A stretch of DNA of 16,942 nt from CAZDYP01 sp964509505 (GTDB lineage: Bacteria > Chloroflexota > Anaerolineae > JACRMK01), in NCBI GenBank assembly GCA_964509505.1, contig CAZDYP010000119.1, forward strand, positions 1 to 16,942, in the 5' to 3' direction. The notes under the pieces are model-generated. The model had not been told where the DNA came from. It made no database searches and was given only the letters and a program-made list of their open reading frames with translations. A program made the position numbers and the translations under genes. Positions 5,498 through 12,739 of this stretch are shown here, in pieces (position 1 is the first letter of the stretch; each line of letters starts with the position of its first letter).

Positions 5498-7222
5498 TTA
5501 TTTTGTCCCCGTCGGCGTCGCCGTCGCTTCCCTCATCGGCTTTGGCTGCTCGACGAACCAGCTCGCAATTGTGCGGAAGCGGTCCGCGGGGCGTGTGAGG
5601 GGACTGAGCTGCACGTTCTGCACACGACGGTCAACGGCATAGACATAGACGGGATAGCTGATGAGAATAGCTGGCACATCGTCGGCGAAGAGGTTTTGGA
5701 AGCGATGGTAGAGCGCGACGCGTTGCTTCGTGTCCACGATGCGTCGCGCTTCTTCCAACACCTCGTCGGCTTGGCGGTTGTTCCAGCTCGCGTAGTTTTG
5801 TCCTTCGTCGCTGCTGCGCGTCGAATGCCAGAGCGCGTACAAATCGGGGTCGGTCGAGGGATCGCGAAATTCCAGATACACTGTGTCATATTTGCGCGGG
5901 CGCACGAAATCGCGCGCCATGCCCGCGAACCCTGTGACCTGCGTGCGCGCCTTTACGCCGAGGCGTTCCCATTGGCGCGACACTTCTTCGATGACGCGGA
6001 TGTGTTCAGGCACATCGCTCGACATCAGCGCGAAGTCCAACTTCAAATCGCCTTTGTCTAAGATGCCATCGCCATTGGTGTCTTTCCAACCCGCTTGCGC
6101 GAGCAACGCTTTCGCCGCGTCAAGATCAGGCGCATACTTTTTGACGAAGCGATTGTATGCCCAATTGGTCGGCAACAACGGCGAATGCGCAATGACGCCT
6201 TGCCCATCGAAGGCACGGTCAATCAACGCTTGGCGATCTAACGCGAGCAGCAGCGCTTGTCGCACTTCTGTTGGCTGGAATACGGGATTTTTCAAGTTGA
6301 AATATATTGCATTGTAGCCCGACATGGGCGCGGCGAAGAGTTGCGCCGTTGCCAGCTCACGCAAATCTTTGAGCTTCTCCGTCGTGACGTGCGCGACGCC
6401 CAACGTCTCGCCGCGTTGATAGGCGACGATGGCAGCTTGCTCGGTGCGATAGAACCGCAGCTCGACGCGCGAAAGATGTGGCAGCTGTCCATAATAATCG
6501 GCGAAGGGTTCGAGCGTGAGCGTCGCGCGTGCGGGCTCCGTTTTGACGAGGCGGAATGGGCCCGTGCCAATTGGTTGTTGATTGAACTCGTGCGTCGCCC
6601 AACGCGCGGGCAAGGTTCGCTCGATGACGCGCGCGGGCAAGATGCCCAATGAGGTATATGAAAGGAACGACGCATAGGGTTCTTGCAGCGTGAAGATGAT
6701 GGTGTATGCGCCATTGGCTTGTACGGTGACGCGCCGCCAAAAGTCCGCGAGCTCGGGCGAGCCCGGAAATTCGGGCGTCTGTATCAAGCCAATCGTCGAG
6801 ACGACATCATTCGCCGTGAACGACGAGCCATCGTGCCACTTCACATTGCGTCGCAAATTGAAGCTATATGTCAAGCCATCCTCGCTCACGTCCCACGATT
6901 CGGCGAGCGCGGGGCGCGGTTCGCCGCTGATGGTGTTGCTGGTCAGACCGTCGAAGATGAGCGAGACCAAATCTTGGTCAGCTTCGTTGAAGTCGCTGAA
7001 CAAAGGGTTGATGGCGCGCGGCAAACCGGCAATCGCTTCGCTGTACACGCCGCCAGCATACGTTGGGGGTGAACGCGTCGGCGCGATGGCAGTGGTGATG
7101 CTGCCTGCGTTAGGCGTCGCATCGAGCGCAGCGGGATTGGGGGAAATGAGCGGCGAAACGATCAGATACAACGCAATAGCAAGAAGCCCGAAAAAACCTA
7201 GCCAACGAAGACGAGGAGACAC
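5498..7222 (-). CDS. ABC transporter substrate-binding protein, family 5 (peptide/nickel/oligopeptide type)
   Basis: A 574-residue extracytoplasmic binding protein of the SBP_bac_5 family. The diagnostic opening LAESWDVSEDGLTYSF is followed by NLRRNVKWHDGSSFTANDVV, and later segments (INPLFSDF, PIGTGPFRLV, RQALLLALDRQALI, DLDAAKALLAQAGW) follow the family order. The N-terminus is a hydrophobic segment (about 7-26) with no lipobox cysteine and no Cys near it, so it is anchored by an uncleaved helix or exported free rather than as a lipoprotein. No permease or ATPase gene adjoins it, so the partner transporter must lie elsewhere. The GTG at 7222 gives the signal segment at the right place, but no Shine-Dalgarno is visible; instead a G-rich tract precedes it on the coding strand. 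It follows secG by 84 bases. Ligand unknown. Confidence 0.92.
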   Translation of the reverse strand: MSPRLRWLGFFGLLAIALYLIVSPLISPNPAALDATPNAGSITTAIAPTRSPPTYAGGVYSEAIAGLPRAINPLFSDFNEADQDLVSLIFDGLTSNTISGEPRPALAESWDVSEDGLTYSFNLRRNVKWHDGSSFTANDVVSTIGLIQTPEFPGSPELADFWRRVTVQANGAYTIIFTLQEPYASFLSYTSLGILPARVIERTLPARWATHEFNQQPIGTGPFRLVKTEPARATLTLEPFADYYGQLPHLSRVELRFYRTEQAAIVAYQRGETLGVAHVTTEKLKDLRELATAQLFAAPMSGYNAIYFNLKNPVFQPTEVRQALLLALDRQALIDRAFDGQGVIAHSPLLPTNWAYNRFVKKYAPDLDAAKALLAQAGWKDTNGDGILDKGDLKLDFALMSSDVPEHIRVIEEVSRQWERLGVKARTQVTGFAGMARDFVRPRKYDTVYLEFRDPSTDPDLYALWHSTRSSDEGQNYASWNNRQADEVLEEARRIVDTKQRVALYHRFQNLFADDVPAILISYPVYVYAVDRRVQNVQLSPLTRPADRFRTIASWFVEQPKPMREATATPTGTK

Positions 7223-7229
7223 CGGGGAA

Positions 7230-7256
7230 CCCCCAACTCCCCAATCCCCAACACCC
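7230..7256 (-). promoter_or_regulatory. Putative G-quadruplex tract before the solute-binding protein start
   Basis: On the coding (minus) strand four G-runs of 3, 4, 4 and 5 are separated by loops of 4, 3 and 4 bases, meeting the usual G3+N1-7 pattern. It ends eight bases before the GTG at 7222, so in the mRNA it would lie over the ribosome landing site. Motif seen; folding and effect inferred. Confidence 0.55.
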
Positions 7257-7295
7257 GTTATGCCATTGGGATTAGGGTTCTTGGGATTGAGGAGT
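7236..7295. repeat. Imperfect 21-bp inverted repeat between secG and the solute-binding protein
   Basis: Arms at 7236-7256 and 7275-7295 are complementary at 17 of 21 positions, with an 18-base loop. The left arm is the same C/G-run tract that can form a G-quadruplex on the minus strand, so hairpin and quadruplex would compete. There is no T-run after the stem on the minus strand. Confidence 0.55.
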
Positions 7296-7306
7296 TTGTG
7301 TGTGGT

Positions 7307-7522
7307 TTATGATGCGAAGACGCTTAACAGCGACAGCACACTGAATATAATGGAGAGGACGATGGTGAGTTGGAAGAGCGTGCGGTCCAGTCCGCGCCGC
7401 GTGCGAAAGATGCTGTCGCCGCCGAAGCTGCTGCCGAGACCGCTGTTGCGCGTTTGCAATAAAATCAAGCCGATAAGCGCGACACAGACGATGATTTGCG
7501 CCACATTCAAATAAATGAGCAT
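7307..7522 (-). CDS. secG: Preprotein translocase subunit SecG
   Basis: A 71-residue membrane protein, the small non-essential subunit of the SecYEG channel that assists SecA-driven export. Two transmembrane helices (about 4-22 and 50-68) flank the conserved cytoplasmic loop LLQTRNSGLGSSFGGDSIF followed by RTRRGLDRTLFQLT, the SecG signature. Length is normal. The ATG at 7522 is preceded by GGAGG four bases away. A -10 box lies at 7540-7545, giving a leader of only about 11 bases. It lies downstream of the lipid kinase, whose stop codon is inside the secG -10 box. Confidence 0.95.
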   Translation of the reverse strand: MLIYLNVAQIIVCVALIGLILLQTRNSGLGSSFGGDSIFRTRRGLDRTLFQLTIVLSIIFSVLSLLSVFAS

Positions 7523-7539
7523 GTAACCTCCGTGTCGAG

Positions 7540-7568
7540 ATTATACAAGGGGCGGTGTGAAAGACGAA
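7540..7568 (-). promoter_or_regulatory. secG promoter overlapping the lipid kinase stop codon
   Basis: Minus-strand TATAAT (7545-7540) is preceded by TTCGTC (7568-7563) at 17 bases. The TAA of the lipid kinase (7543-7541) is part of the hexamer. Predicted start near 7533. The same TTGTATAAT string forms the -10 region of the lipid kinase itself. Confidence 0.6.
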
Positions 7569-8494
7569 AAAATTTTTTGCGGCGTGCTGGTCGGCACCAG
7601 CACACGCAACGCCTTCGGCGCAATTTCGATGTGAACAGGCGTCTTGCCCGCAGGGTCGCCATCTACCTGCACGGGCATGGCTTGGCGTGTCGTGATGCGG
7701 ACCGTGCGCGCGCGCAGATATTCCACTTGTGGGTCTTTCATCACGCCGCGCAGCGCGAAGCTGCCGTAATGGCGAATGGTGGCGAGAGGCCCGTGTCCTT
7801 GAATGATGATGAGATCGAGCCAGCCATCGTCGGCAATTGCTTGGTCGGCGATGCGAATGATGCCGCCATACAATTGTGTGTTCGCGGCCATCACCGCCCA
7901 GATGCGACGCTTGAGGCGTTTGCCGTCCACATACAAGGTTGCGCGTGTGCCGATAAAGTTCCACGCGGCGGCGACGCCTGAAAGGTAATAAGCGAGATCG
8001 CCGATGCGCTTTTTCAATTCCTTCTGACCTTCCATCGTCTCGACGATGTGCGCGTCAAAGCCCACCGAGCCGTAGAGCATGAAGTAGCGCTCATTGATTT
8101 TGCCCAGGTCCATCACGCGTATTGTGCCATCCACGAGCTGATGTGCGCCTTGCAAAAATGGATTGACCGTGAGGTTGAGCACATTGGGTATTGGCAAGCC
8201 AATCTCTTGCGCCCAGACGTTGGCGGTGCCGGTGGGCAACACTGCCAAGGCGGTGTTGGTATAAGCCAACCCGTTGATGACTTCGTTGATGGTGCCGTCG
8301 CCGCCTGCGACCCACACCACAGCGGCTTTGTTAGCGACGGCCTCCCGCGCGTACGTGGTGGCGTCGCTGCGCCCGTGCGTCTCACGCATGGTCACATCCC
8401 AATGTAGCGAACGCAAATAGCAGACAACTTCGTCGAGCGCCTCGCGCCAATCACGTTGCCCTGCCGTGGCGTTGTAAATCAAATGCGCGCGCAT
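7541..8494 (-). CDS. Diacylglycerol kinase-family lipid kinase (YegS/BmrU type)
   Basis: A 317-residue ATP-dependent lipid kinase of the DAGK catalytic family, which phosphorylates diacylglycerol or related lipids at the membrane inner face. The N-terminus MRAHLIYNATAG is family-typical. The nucleotide-binding glycine loop VAGGDGTINEV is at residues 63-72, followed by LPTGTANVWA (86-95), where many relatives have GTANDFA. The C-terminal beta-sandwich contains VDGDPAGKTPVHIE. Transcription from the TATAAT at 8502-8507 would begin about one base before the ATG at 8494, so the mRNA is predicted leaderless; no Shine-Dalgarno is present. It is divergent from ftsH and probably read through into secG. 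The exact lipid substrate is not determinable. Confidence 0.93.
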   Translation of the reverse strand: MRAHLIYNATAGQRDWREALDEVVCYLRSLHWDVTMRETHGRSDATTYAREAVANKAAVVWVAGGDGTINEVINGLAYTNTALAVLPTGTANVWAQEIGLPIPNVLNLTVNPFLQGAHQLVDGTIRVMDLGKINERYFMLYGSVGFDAHIVETMEGQKELKKRIGDLAYYLSGVAAAWNFIGTRATLYVDGKRLKRRIWAVMAANTQLYGGIIRIADQAIADDGWLDLIIIQGHGPLATIRHYGSFALRGVMKDPQVEYLRARTVRITTRQAMPVQVDGDPAGKTPVHIEIAPKALRVLVPTSTPQKIFSSFTPPLV

Positions 8495-8501
8495 CGGGGC
8501 G

Positions 8502-8543
8502 ATTATACAATAACTTCGCGGGTCTATCGAAGTGAGTTATAAT
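8502..8543. promoter_or_regulatory. Mirror-symmetric divergent promoter, lipid kinase / ftsH
   Basis: Two TATAAT boxes face away from each other: minus strand at 8507-8502 for the kinase, plus strand at 8538-8543 for ftsH. Between them is a perfect inverted repeat, ACTTCG (8513-8518), a 9-base spacer, and CGAAGT (8528-8533). Neither promoter has a good TTGACA. The palindrome overlaps both -35 regions and could be a dyad operator or a symmetric pair of -35-like elements. Start sites would be near 8495 and 8550. Confidence 0.65.
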
Positions 8544-8567
8544 ATGCGCCGTGAGGGAGGTTCGCTT

Positions 8568-10397
8568 ATGAGTTTCGGTTGGTTGAAAAATAGTTTCATT
8601 TACATCGCGTTGATTATCGCCGCTGGAGTGGCGCTGTTCTTTGTGATGCGTCCTTCGTCGCCGCGCCCTGAAATTCCATTGAGTCAGTTGGCAACGGCGA
8701 TTACCAATGGCGAGGTGGAGCGCATCGAAGTGCGCGGCGATGAGCTGGCAATTTTTCCCAAGGCGGGGAGAGAATTAAGTCGCAAGGGCGCCGAGCTTGC
8801 CTCGCGTAAAGATCATCGCCTCAGCTTGGCTGAGGCGTTGACCAAGCTGGGCGTTTCTGGGGATAGCCTCAAGGGTGTCAAAATTGAAGTGCATGAACCG
8901 CGCGATTGGGGCAATGTGTTGACGATTCTCGGCACCTTCTTGCCTGTCGTCATTTTTGGCGCATTCTTGCTTTTTATGATGCGCCAAGCGCAGAACAGCA
9001 ACAACCAAGCAATGATGTTTGGCAAGAGCCGCGCGCGTGTGTTCACGGGCGACAAGCCTACGGTCACGTTTGCGGACGTGGCGGGCGTCGAAGAATCCAA
9101 ACAAGAATTGCAAGAAGTGGTCGAGTTTCTTAAAGAGCCTGAAAAATTCGCCGCGTTGGGGGCGCGCATTCCCAAGGGCGTGTTGCTGGTTGGACCGCCG
9201 GGCGCAGGCAAGACGTTGATGGCGCGCGCGGTGGCTGGCGAAGCCGGGGTGCCGTTCTTTTCGATTTCGGGTTCGGAATTCGTCGAGATGTTTGTCGGCG
9301 TGGGCGCATCGCGTGTGCGTGATTTGTTCGACCAAGCAAAACGCAATGCGCCGTGCATCATCTTCATTGACGAGATTGACGCCGTCGGGCGGCATCGCGG
9401 CGCGGGGTTGGGTGGTTCGCACGACGAGCGTGAGCAAACGCTCAATCAAATGCTGGTCGAGATGGACGGCTTTGACAATCAAACGAATGTCATCATCATC
9501 GCGGCGACCAATCGCCCAGACATCCTTGACCCTGCGCTGTTGCGCCCTGGTCGTTTTGACCGGCGCGTCGTTCTCGACCGCGCCGATTTGAATGGGCGCA
9601 AAGCCATCCTCGCCGTGCATACAAAGGGCAAACCACTGGCGACTGAAGTGGATTTACACGCCATCGCCGCGCAAACGATTGGCTTCTCTGGCGCAGATTT
9701 GGAAAATCTGGTGAATGAAGCGGCGATTCTGGCGGCGCGACGCAACCTCAAAGCAATTGGTATGAAGGAGTTCCAAGAATCCATCGAGAAGCTCATCGCG
9801 GGCCCTGAGCGCAAGAGCCGTTTGCTCACCCCTGAAGATAAGAAGGTCGTCGCGTATCACGAAGCGGGCCATGCGGTCGTGATGAAGATTTTGCCCAACT
9901 GCAACCCTGTGCAGAAAATCGTTTCGATTTCACGCGGCATGGCATTAGGCTACACCCTATCTAATCCGCAAGAAGACCATTACCTTGAGAGCAAGGCGAA
10001 GTTTCAGGATGAACTGGCGGGCTTGCTTGGGGGGCGTGCGGCAGAGGAGCTCGTCTTCAAGGACATCACCACTGGTGCAAGCAACGACCTTGAGCGCGCG
10101 ACGAGGATGGCGCGGGCAATGGTGACGCAGTATGGCATGAGTGAGGTGTTGGGCAATCGCACCTTCGGCAAGAAGGAAGAGCTCGTCTTTCTAGGACGGG
10201 AGATTTCCGAGCAACGTAATTACAGCGACGAGGTCGCGGAGCAGATTGATGCGGAGGTGCGCCGTATCATTGACCGCGCCTACTTCCGCGCGAAAGAAAC
10301 ACTTACCACTTACCGCGACAAGCTCGACACCCTGTCACAGCTGCTGATGGAGACGGAGACCGTGGACAAGCAACAATTTGATGCGCTGTTTGCATAA
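8568..10397 (+). CDS. ftsH: ATP-dependent zinc metalloprotease FtsH
   Basis: This 609-residue hexameric membrane AAA+ protease degrades misassembled membrane proteins and selected regulators. Two transmembrane helices (about 9-27 and 116-138) flank a short periplasmic domain. The AAA module has Walker A GPPGAGKT (209-216), pore motif MFVG (241-244), Walker B IIFIDEID (264-271) and the second region of homology ending PGRFDR. The zinc site is HEAGH (431-435) with Asp507 in SNDLERA as third ligand; all are intact. Length is slightly below the usual 610-650. The ATG at 8568 has GGGAGG seven bases upstream; an earlier in-frame ATG-containing extension would begin before the predicted transcript start. 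A strong terminator follows. Neighbouring groESL suggests a proteostasis island. Confidence 0.98.
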   Translation: MSFGWLKNSFIYIALIIAAGVALFFVMRPSSPRPEIPLSQLATAITNGEVERIEVRGDELAIFPKAGRELSRKGAELASRKDHRLSLAEALTKLGVSGDSLKGVKIEVHEPRDWGNVLTILGTFLPVVIFGAFLLFMMRQAQNSNNQAMMFGKSRARVFTGDKPTVTFADVAGVEESKQELQEVVEFLKEPEKFAALGARIPKGVLLVGPPGAGKTLMARAVAGEAGVPFFSISGSEFVEMFVGVGASRVRDLFDQAKRNAPCIIFIDEIDAVGRHRGAGLGGSHDEREQTLNQMLVEMDGFDNQTNVIIIAATNRPDILDPALLRPGRFDRRVVLDRADLNGRKAILAVHTKGKPLATEVDLHAIAAQTIGFSGADLENLVNEAAILAARRNLKAIGMKEFQESIEKLIAGPERKSRLLTPEDKKVVAYHEAGHAVVMKILPNCNPVQKIVSISRGMALGYTLSNPQEDHYLESKAKFQDELAGLLGGRAAEELVFKDITTGASNDLERATRMARAMVTQYGMSEVLGNRTFGKKEELVFLGREISEQRNYSDEVAEQIDAEVRRIIDRAYFRAKETLTTYRDKLDTLSQLLMETETVDKQQFDALFA

Positions 10398-10418
10398 CAA
10401 GAAAAACTCAGCAACCAC

Positions 10419-10457
10419 ACAAACCCCATTGGATAGATGCCAATGGGGTTTGTTTTT
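10419..10457 (+). terminator. Intrinsic terminator after ftsH
   Basis: A perfect 14-bp stem joins ACAAACCCCATTGG (10419-10432) and CCAATGGGGTTTGT (10440-10453) with a 7-base loop, followed by TTTT to 10457. It separates ftsH from the groES promoter region. Confidence 0.9.
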
Positions 10458-10481
10458 AGCACTCTAAAATTTTTCTGCTAA
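10456..10481 (+). promoter_or_regulatory. Degenerate second CIRCE-like element
   Basis: TTAGCACTC (10456-10464) is an exact CIRCE left half. It is followed after 8 bases by TTCTGCTAA (10473-10481), which keeps only TGCTAA of the right half GAGTGCTAA. Spacing is one short of the canonical 9. It begins inside the T-run of the ftsH terminator and lies about 40 bp upstream of the first groES -10. Binding by HrcA is uncertain. Confidence 0.4.
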
Positions 10482-10514
10482 ATTTTTTCCTTGAAAGAAT
10501 TTGAAAGAATAAGA

Positions 10515-10523
10515 TGGTATAAT
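10515..10523 (+). promoter_or_regulatory. Possible upstream groES promoter (extended -10)
   Basis: TGG-TATAAT is a full extended -10; no -35 sits at proper spacing (the nearest TTGAAA at 10491 is 21 bases away). It follows a perfect 10-bp direct repeat, TTGAAAGAAT twice (10491-10510). A transcript from near 10530 would include the canonical CIRCE in its leader. Confidence 0.45.
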
Positions 10524-10568
10524 TGAATAAAACAAAATTATTAAGGTATATTGTCAAAAAATATAAGC

Positions 10569-10597
10569 TTGCGATGGAGAGAATTATCGGATAAAAT
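10569..10597 (+). promoter_or_regulatory. groESL promoter
   Basis: TTGCGA (10569-10574), 17-base spacer, TAAAAT (10592-10597). The predicted start near 10604 abuts the CIRCE operator, the arrangement expected for HrcA-repressed groESL operons. Confidence 0.7.
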
Positions 10598-10605
10598 GCC
10601 CCTTG

Positions 10606-10632
10606 TTAGCAGTCTTGCTATCAGAGTGCTAA
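10606..10632 (+). promoter_or_regulatory. CIRCE operator (HrcA binding site) of groESL
   Basis: TTAGCAGTC (10606-10614), 9-base spacer, GAGTGCTAA (10624-10632). It differs from the consensus TTAGCACTC-N9-GAGTGCTAA at one position. Known role: HrcA binds here and represses chaperonin genes until heat stress. The repressor gene is not in this window. Confidence 0.93.
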
Positions 10633-10667
10633 AAATATCAACCAAAATCAAAAGGAGGTTTTCCCCC

Positions 10668-10961
10668 ATGGCTATGTCATTGAAACCCCTCGCGGATCGA
10701 GTTATTGTCGAACCGTTGGAGCGCGACGAGATGACTTCCACTGGCATCTACTTGCCTGAAACAGCGAAGGAGAAACCACAAGAAGGCAAAGTATTGGCAG
10801 TTGGTCCTGGTCGTCTGAATGATGACGGCAAACGCTCGGCAATGGAAGTGGCAGAGGGCGACAAAGTCATTTTTGCCAAGTATTCTGGCACTGAAGTCAA
10901 AATTGACGATAAGAAGTTGCTCATTTTGAGCGAGAAAGACATCTTGGCGATTGTGAAGTAA
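10668..10961 (+). CDS. groES: Co-chaperonin GroES
   Basis: A 97-residue co-chaperonin forming the heptameric lid of GroEL. It begins MAMSLKPLADRVIVEPLE and carries the mobile loop with TSTGIYLPETAKEKP (GroEL-binding GIYLP), then GKVLAVGPG and KVIFAKYSGTEVKID, and ends EKDILAIVK, all normal for the family. I chose ATG 10668 because AAAGGAGG (10651-10658) lies nine bases upstream; the ATG at 10674 would be too far. Frame upstream of 10668 is leader. It is under a CIRCE operator and followed 104 bases later by groEL. Confidence 0.98.
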   Translation: MAMSLKPLADRVIVEPLERDEMTSTGIYLPETAKEKPQEGKVLAVGPGRLNDDGKRSAMEVAEGDKVIFAKYSGTEVKIDDKKLLILSEKDILAIVK

Positions 10962-10987
10962 GCCACGATGCCCTGTAAGCAGAAAAG

Positions 10988-11029
10988 AAAAAGTCAAAAT
11001 GAGCGAAGGCTCATCGCTTTTTACTTTTT
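10988..11029 (+). terminator. Hairpin between groES and groEL (attenuator or processing site)
   Basis: An inner stem ATGAGC/GCTCAT (10999-11004 and 11009-11014) has loop GAAG. An outer stem pairs AAAAAGT (10988-10994) with ACTTTTT (11023-11029) across an internal loop. A T-run at 11018-11022 follows the inner stem. It may terminate part of the transcripts so that groES exceeds groEL, or mark mRNA processing; both are inference. Confidence 0.5.
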
Positions 11030-11065
11030 AACTTAGCTGAGTCACACATTCTGGGAGGATTACTT

Positions 11066-12697
11066 ATGCCAAAGCAATTGGCTTTTTCAGAAGATGCCCG
11101 CCGACATTTGAAAATTGGCGTGGACACCTTAGCGAATGCAGTGAAGACCACGCTCGGTCCCAAGGGGCGCAATGTCGCCTTGGACAAGAAATTTGGCGCG
11201 CCCACCGTCACACATGATGGGGTGACTGTCGCCAAAGAAATTGAGCTGACGAATCCTTATGAAAACATGGGCGCGCAGCTGTTGAAAGAAGCCGCGACCA
11301 AGACCAACGATGTCGCTGGCGATGGCACGACGACGGCGACCGTGCTCGCGCAAGCCATCGTGACCGAAGGATTGAAGAACCTCGCCGCCGGCGCGAACCC
11401 CATGATGCTCAAGCATGGCATCGAAAAGGGCGCGCAAGCAGTGGTGAAGTCCATCAAGGACAATGCGAAGAAAGTTGAAGACAAAGCAGAGATTGCTAAC
11501 GTCGCAGCCATTTCGGCGGCAGATCCCGAAATCGGCGCGTTGATTGCGGACGTGATGGACAAAGTTGGCAAAGACGGCGTCATCACCGTTGAAGAATCGA
11601 AGGGTTTGCAATTCGAGACCGAATACGTCGAGGGGATGCAGTTTGATCGTGGTTACATCTCCGCTTACTTCATCACCAACACGGACCGCATGACCGCAGA
11701 GTTGCAAGATCCGTATATCCTCATTACCGACAAGAAAATTTCGGCGGCGACGGACATCGTGCCTGTGATGGAGAAGCTCGTGCAAGTCGGCAAACGCGAA
11801 TTCGTCGTCATCGCGGAAGATGTGGACGGCGAGGCGTTGGCGACATTGGTACTGAACAAACTGCGCGGCACGTTCAACTGCTTGGCTATCAAAGCGCCGG
11901 GGTTCGGCGATCGCCGCAAAGAAATGTTGCGCGACATCGCTATCCTCACGGGCGGTCAGGTCATCACCGAAGAAATGGGCCGCAAGATCGACACGACAAC
12001 CATCGCCGATTTGGGCAAGGCGCGCAAGGTGAGCTGCGACAAGGACAACACCACCATCGTCGAAGGCAAGGGGCAGGAGAAGGAAATCAAAGGTCGCATC
12101 GAGCAAATCAAAGCGCAAATCGAAACGACCACCTCCGATTATGACCGCGAGAAGCTGCAAGAGCGTCTGGCCAAGCTCGCGGGCGGCGTGGCAATCATTC
12201 GAGTGGGCGCAGCGACCGAGACCGAATTGAAAGAGAAGAAACATCGCGTCGAAGATGCGTTGTCGGCGACGCGCGCAGCGGTCGAAGAAGGCATTGTGCC
12301 CGGCGGCGGCGTTGCCTTGTTGAACGCGATCAAGGTCTTGGATGGCGTGAAGCTTCCGTATGACGATGAAAACACCGGTGTCACCATTCTCCGCAAAGCG
12401 CTGGAAATGCCTTTGCAAATGATCGCCGAGAATGCCGGTCAAGATGGCGCGGTGATTTTGCAAAGCGTGCGCCGCATGCAAAAGGATCAAAACAGCAGCA
12501 CGCTGGGTTACGATGTGATCACCAATGAATACTCGGACATGTTGAAGGCTGGCATCATTGACCCCGCGAAGGTCACGCGTTCCGCCGTCGAGAACGCCGC
12601 GAGCATCGCGGCGATGATTTTGACGACTGAGGCGTTGATTACCGACATGCCTGAGAAGGAAAAAGCGCCCGCCGCTCCGCCAATGCCAGACTACTAA
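11066..12697 (+). CDS. groEL: Chaperonin GroEL (60 kDa chaperonin)
   Basis: The 543-residue group I chaperonin forms double heptameric rings that fold proteins with ATP and GroES. Seen: GPKGRNV (31-37), the phosphate loop GDGTTT (85-90), apical segments EGMQFDRGY and APGFGDRR, and the intermediate-domain signature RVEDALSATRAAVEEG leading into GIVPGGG. The C-terminus is APPMPDY rather than the GGM repeats of many bacteria. Length is normal (540-550). The ATG at 11066 has GGGAGG seven bases upstream. It shares the CIRCE-controlled promoter with groES; no separate promoter is obvious in the 104-base gap. A long open frame on the opposite strand is a codon-bias shadow. Confidence 0.99.
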   Translation: MPKQLAFSEDARRHLKIGVDTLANAVKTTLGPKGRNVALDKKFGAPTVTHDGVTVAKEIELTNPYENMGAQLLKEAATKTNDVAGDGTTTATVLAQAIVTEGLKNLAAGANPMMLKHGIEKGAQAVVKSIKDNAKKVEDKAEIANVAAISAADPEIGALIADVMDKVGKDGVITVEESKGLQFETEYVEGMQFDRGYISAYFITNTDRMTAELQDPYILITDKKISAATDIVPVMEKLVQVGKREFVVIAEDVDGEALATLVLNKLRGTFNCLAIKAPGFGDRRKEMLRDIAILTGGQVITEEMGRKIDTTTIADLGKARKVSCDKDNTTIVEGKGQEKEIKGRIEQIKAQIETTTSDYDREKLQERLAKLAGGVAIIRVGAATETELKEKKHRVEDALSATRAAVEEGIVPGGGVALLNAIKVLDGVKLPYDDENTGVTILRKALEMPLQMIAENAGQDGAVILQSVRRMQKDQNSSTLGYDVITNEYSDMLKAGIIDPAKVTRSAVENAASIAAMILTTEALITDMPEKEKAPAAPPMPDY

Positions 12698-12739
12698 AAT
12701 AGTGCATAGCCAATAGCGCATGGCGGATTGGTTTATTAC

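Noticed and set aside
5405..6317. Plus-strand open frames overlapping the solute-binding protein gene
   Set aside because: Antisense to a clear SBP_bac_5 protein; no ribosome site, promoter or motif supports them.
8775..9620. Minus-strand open frame of 281 codons within ftsH
   Set aside because: Overlaps the invariant AAA+ domain of ftsH on the opposite strand and shows no independent protein features.
10569..10632. Riboswitch in the groES leader
   Set aside because: The structured sequence is fully explained by the CIRCE dyad next to a standard promoter.
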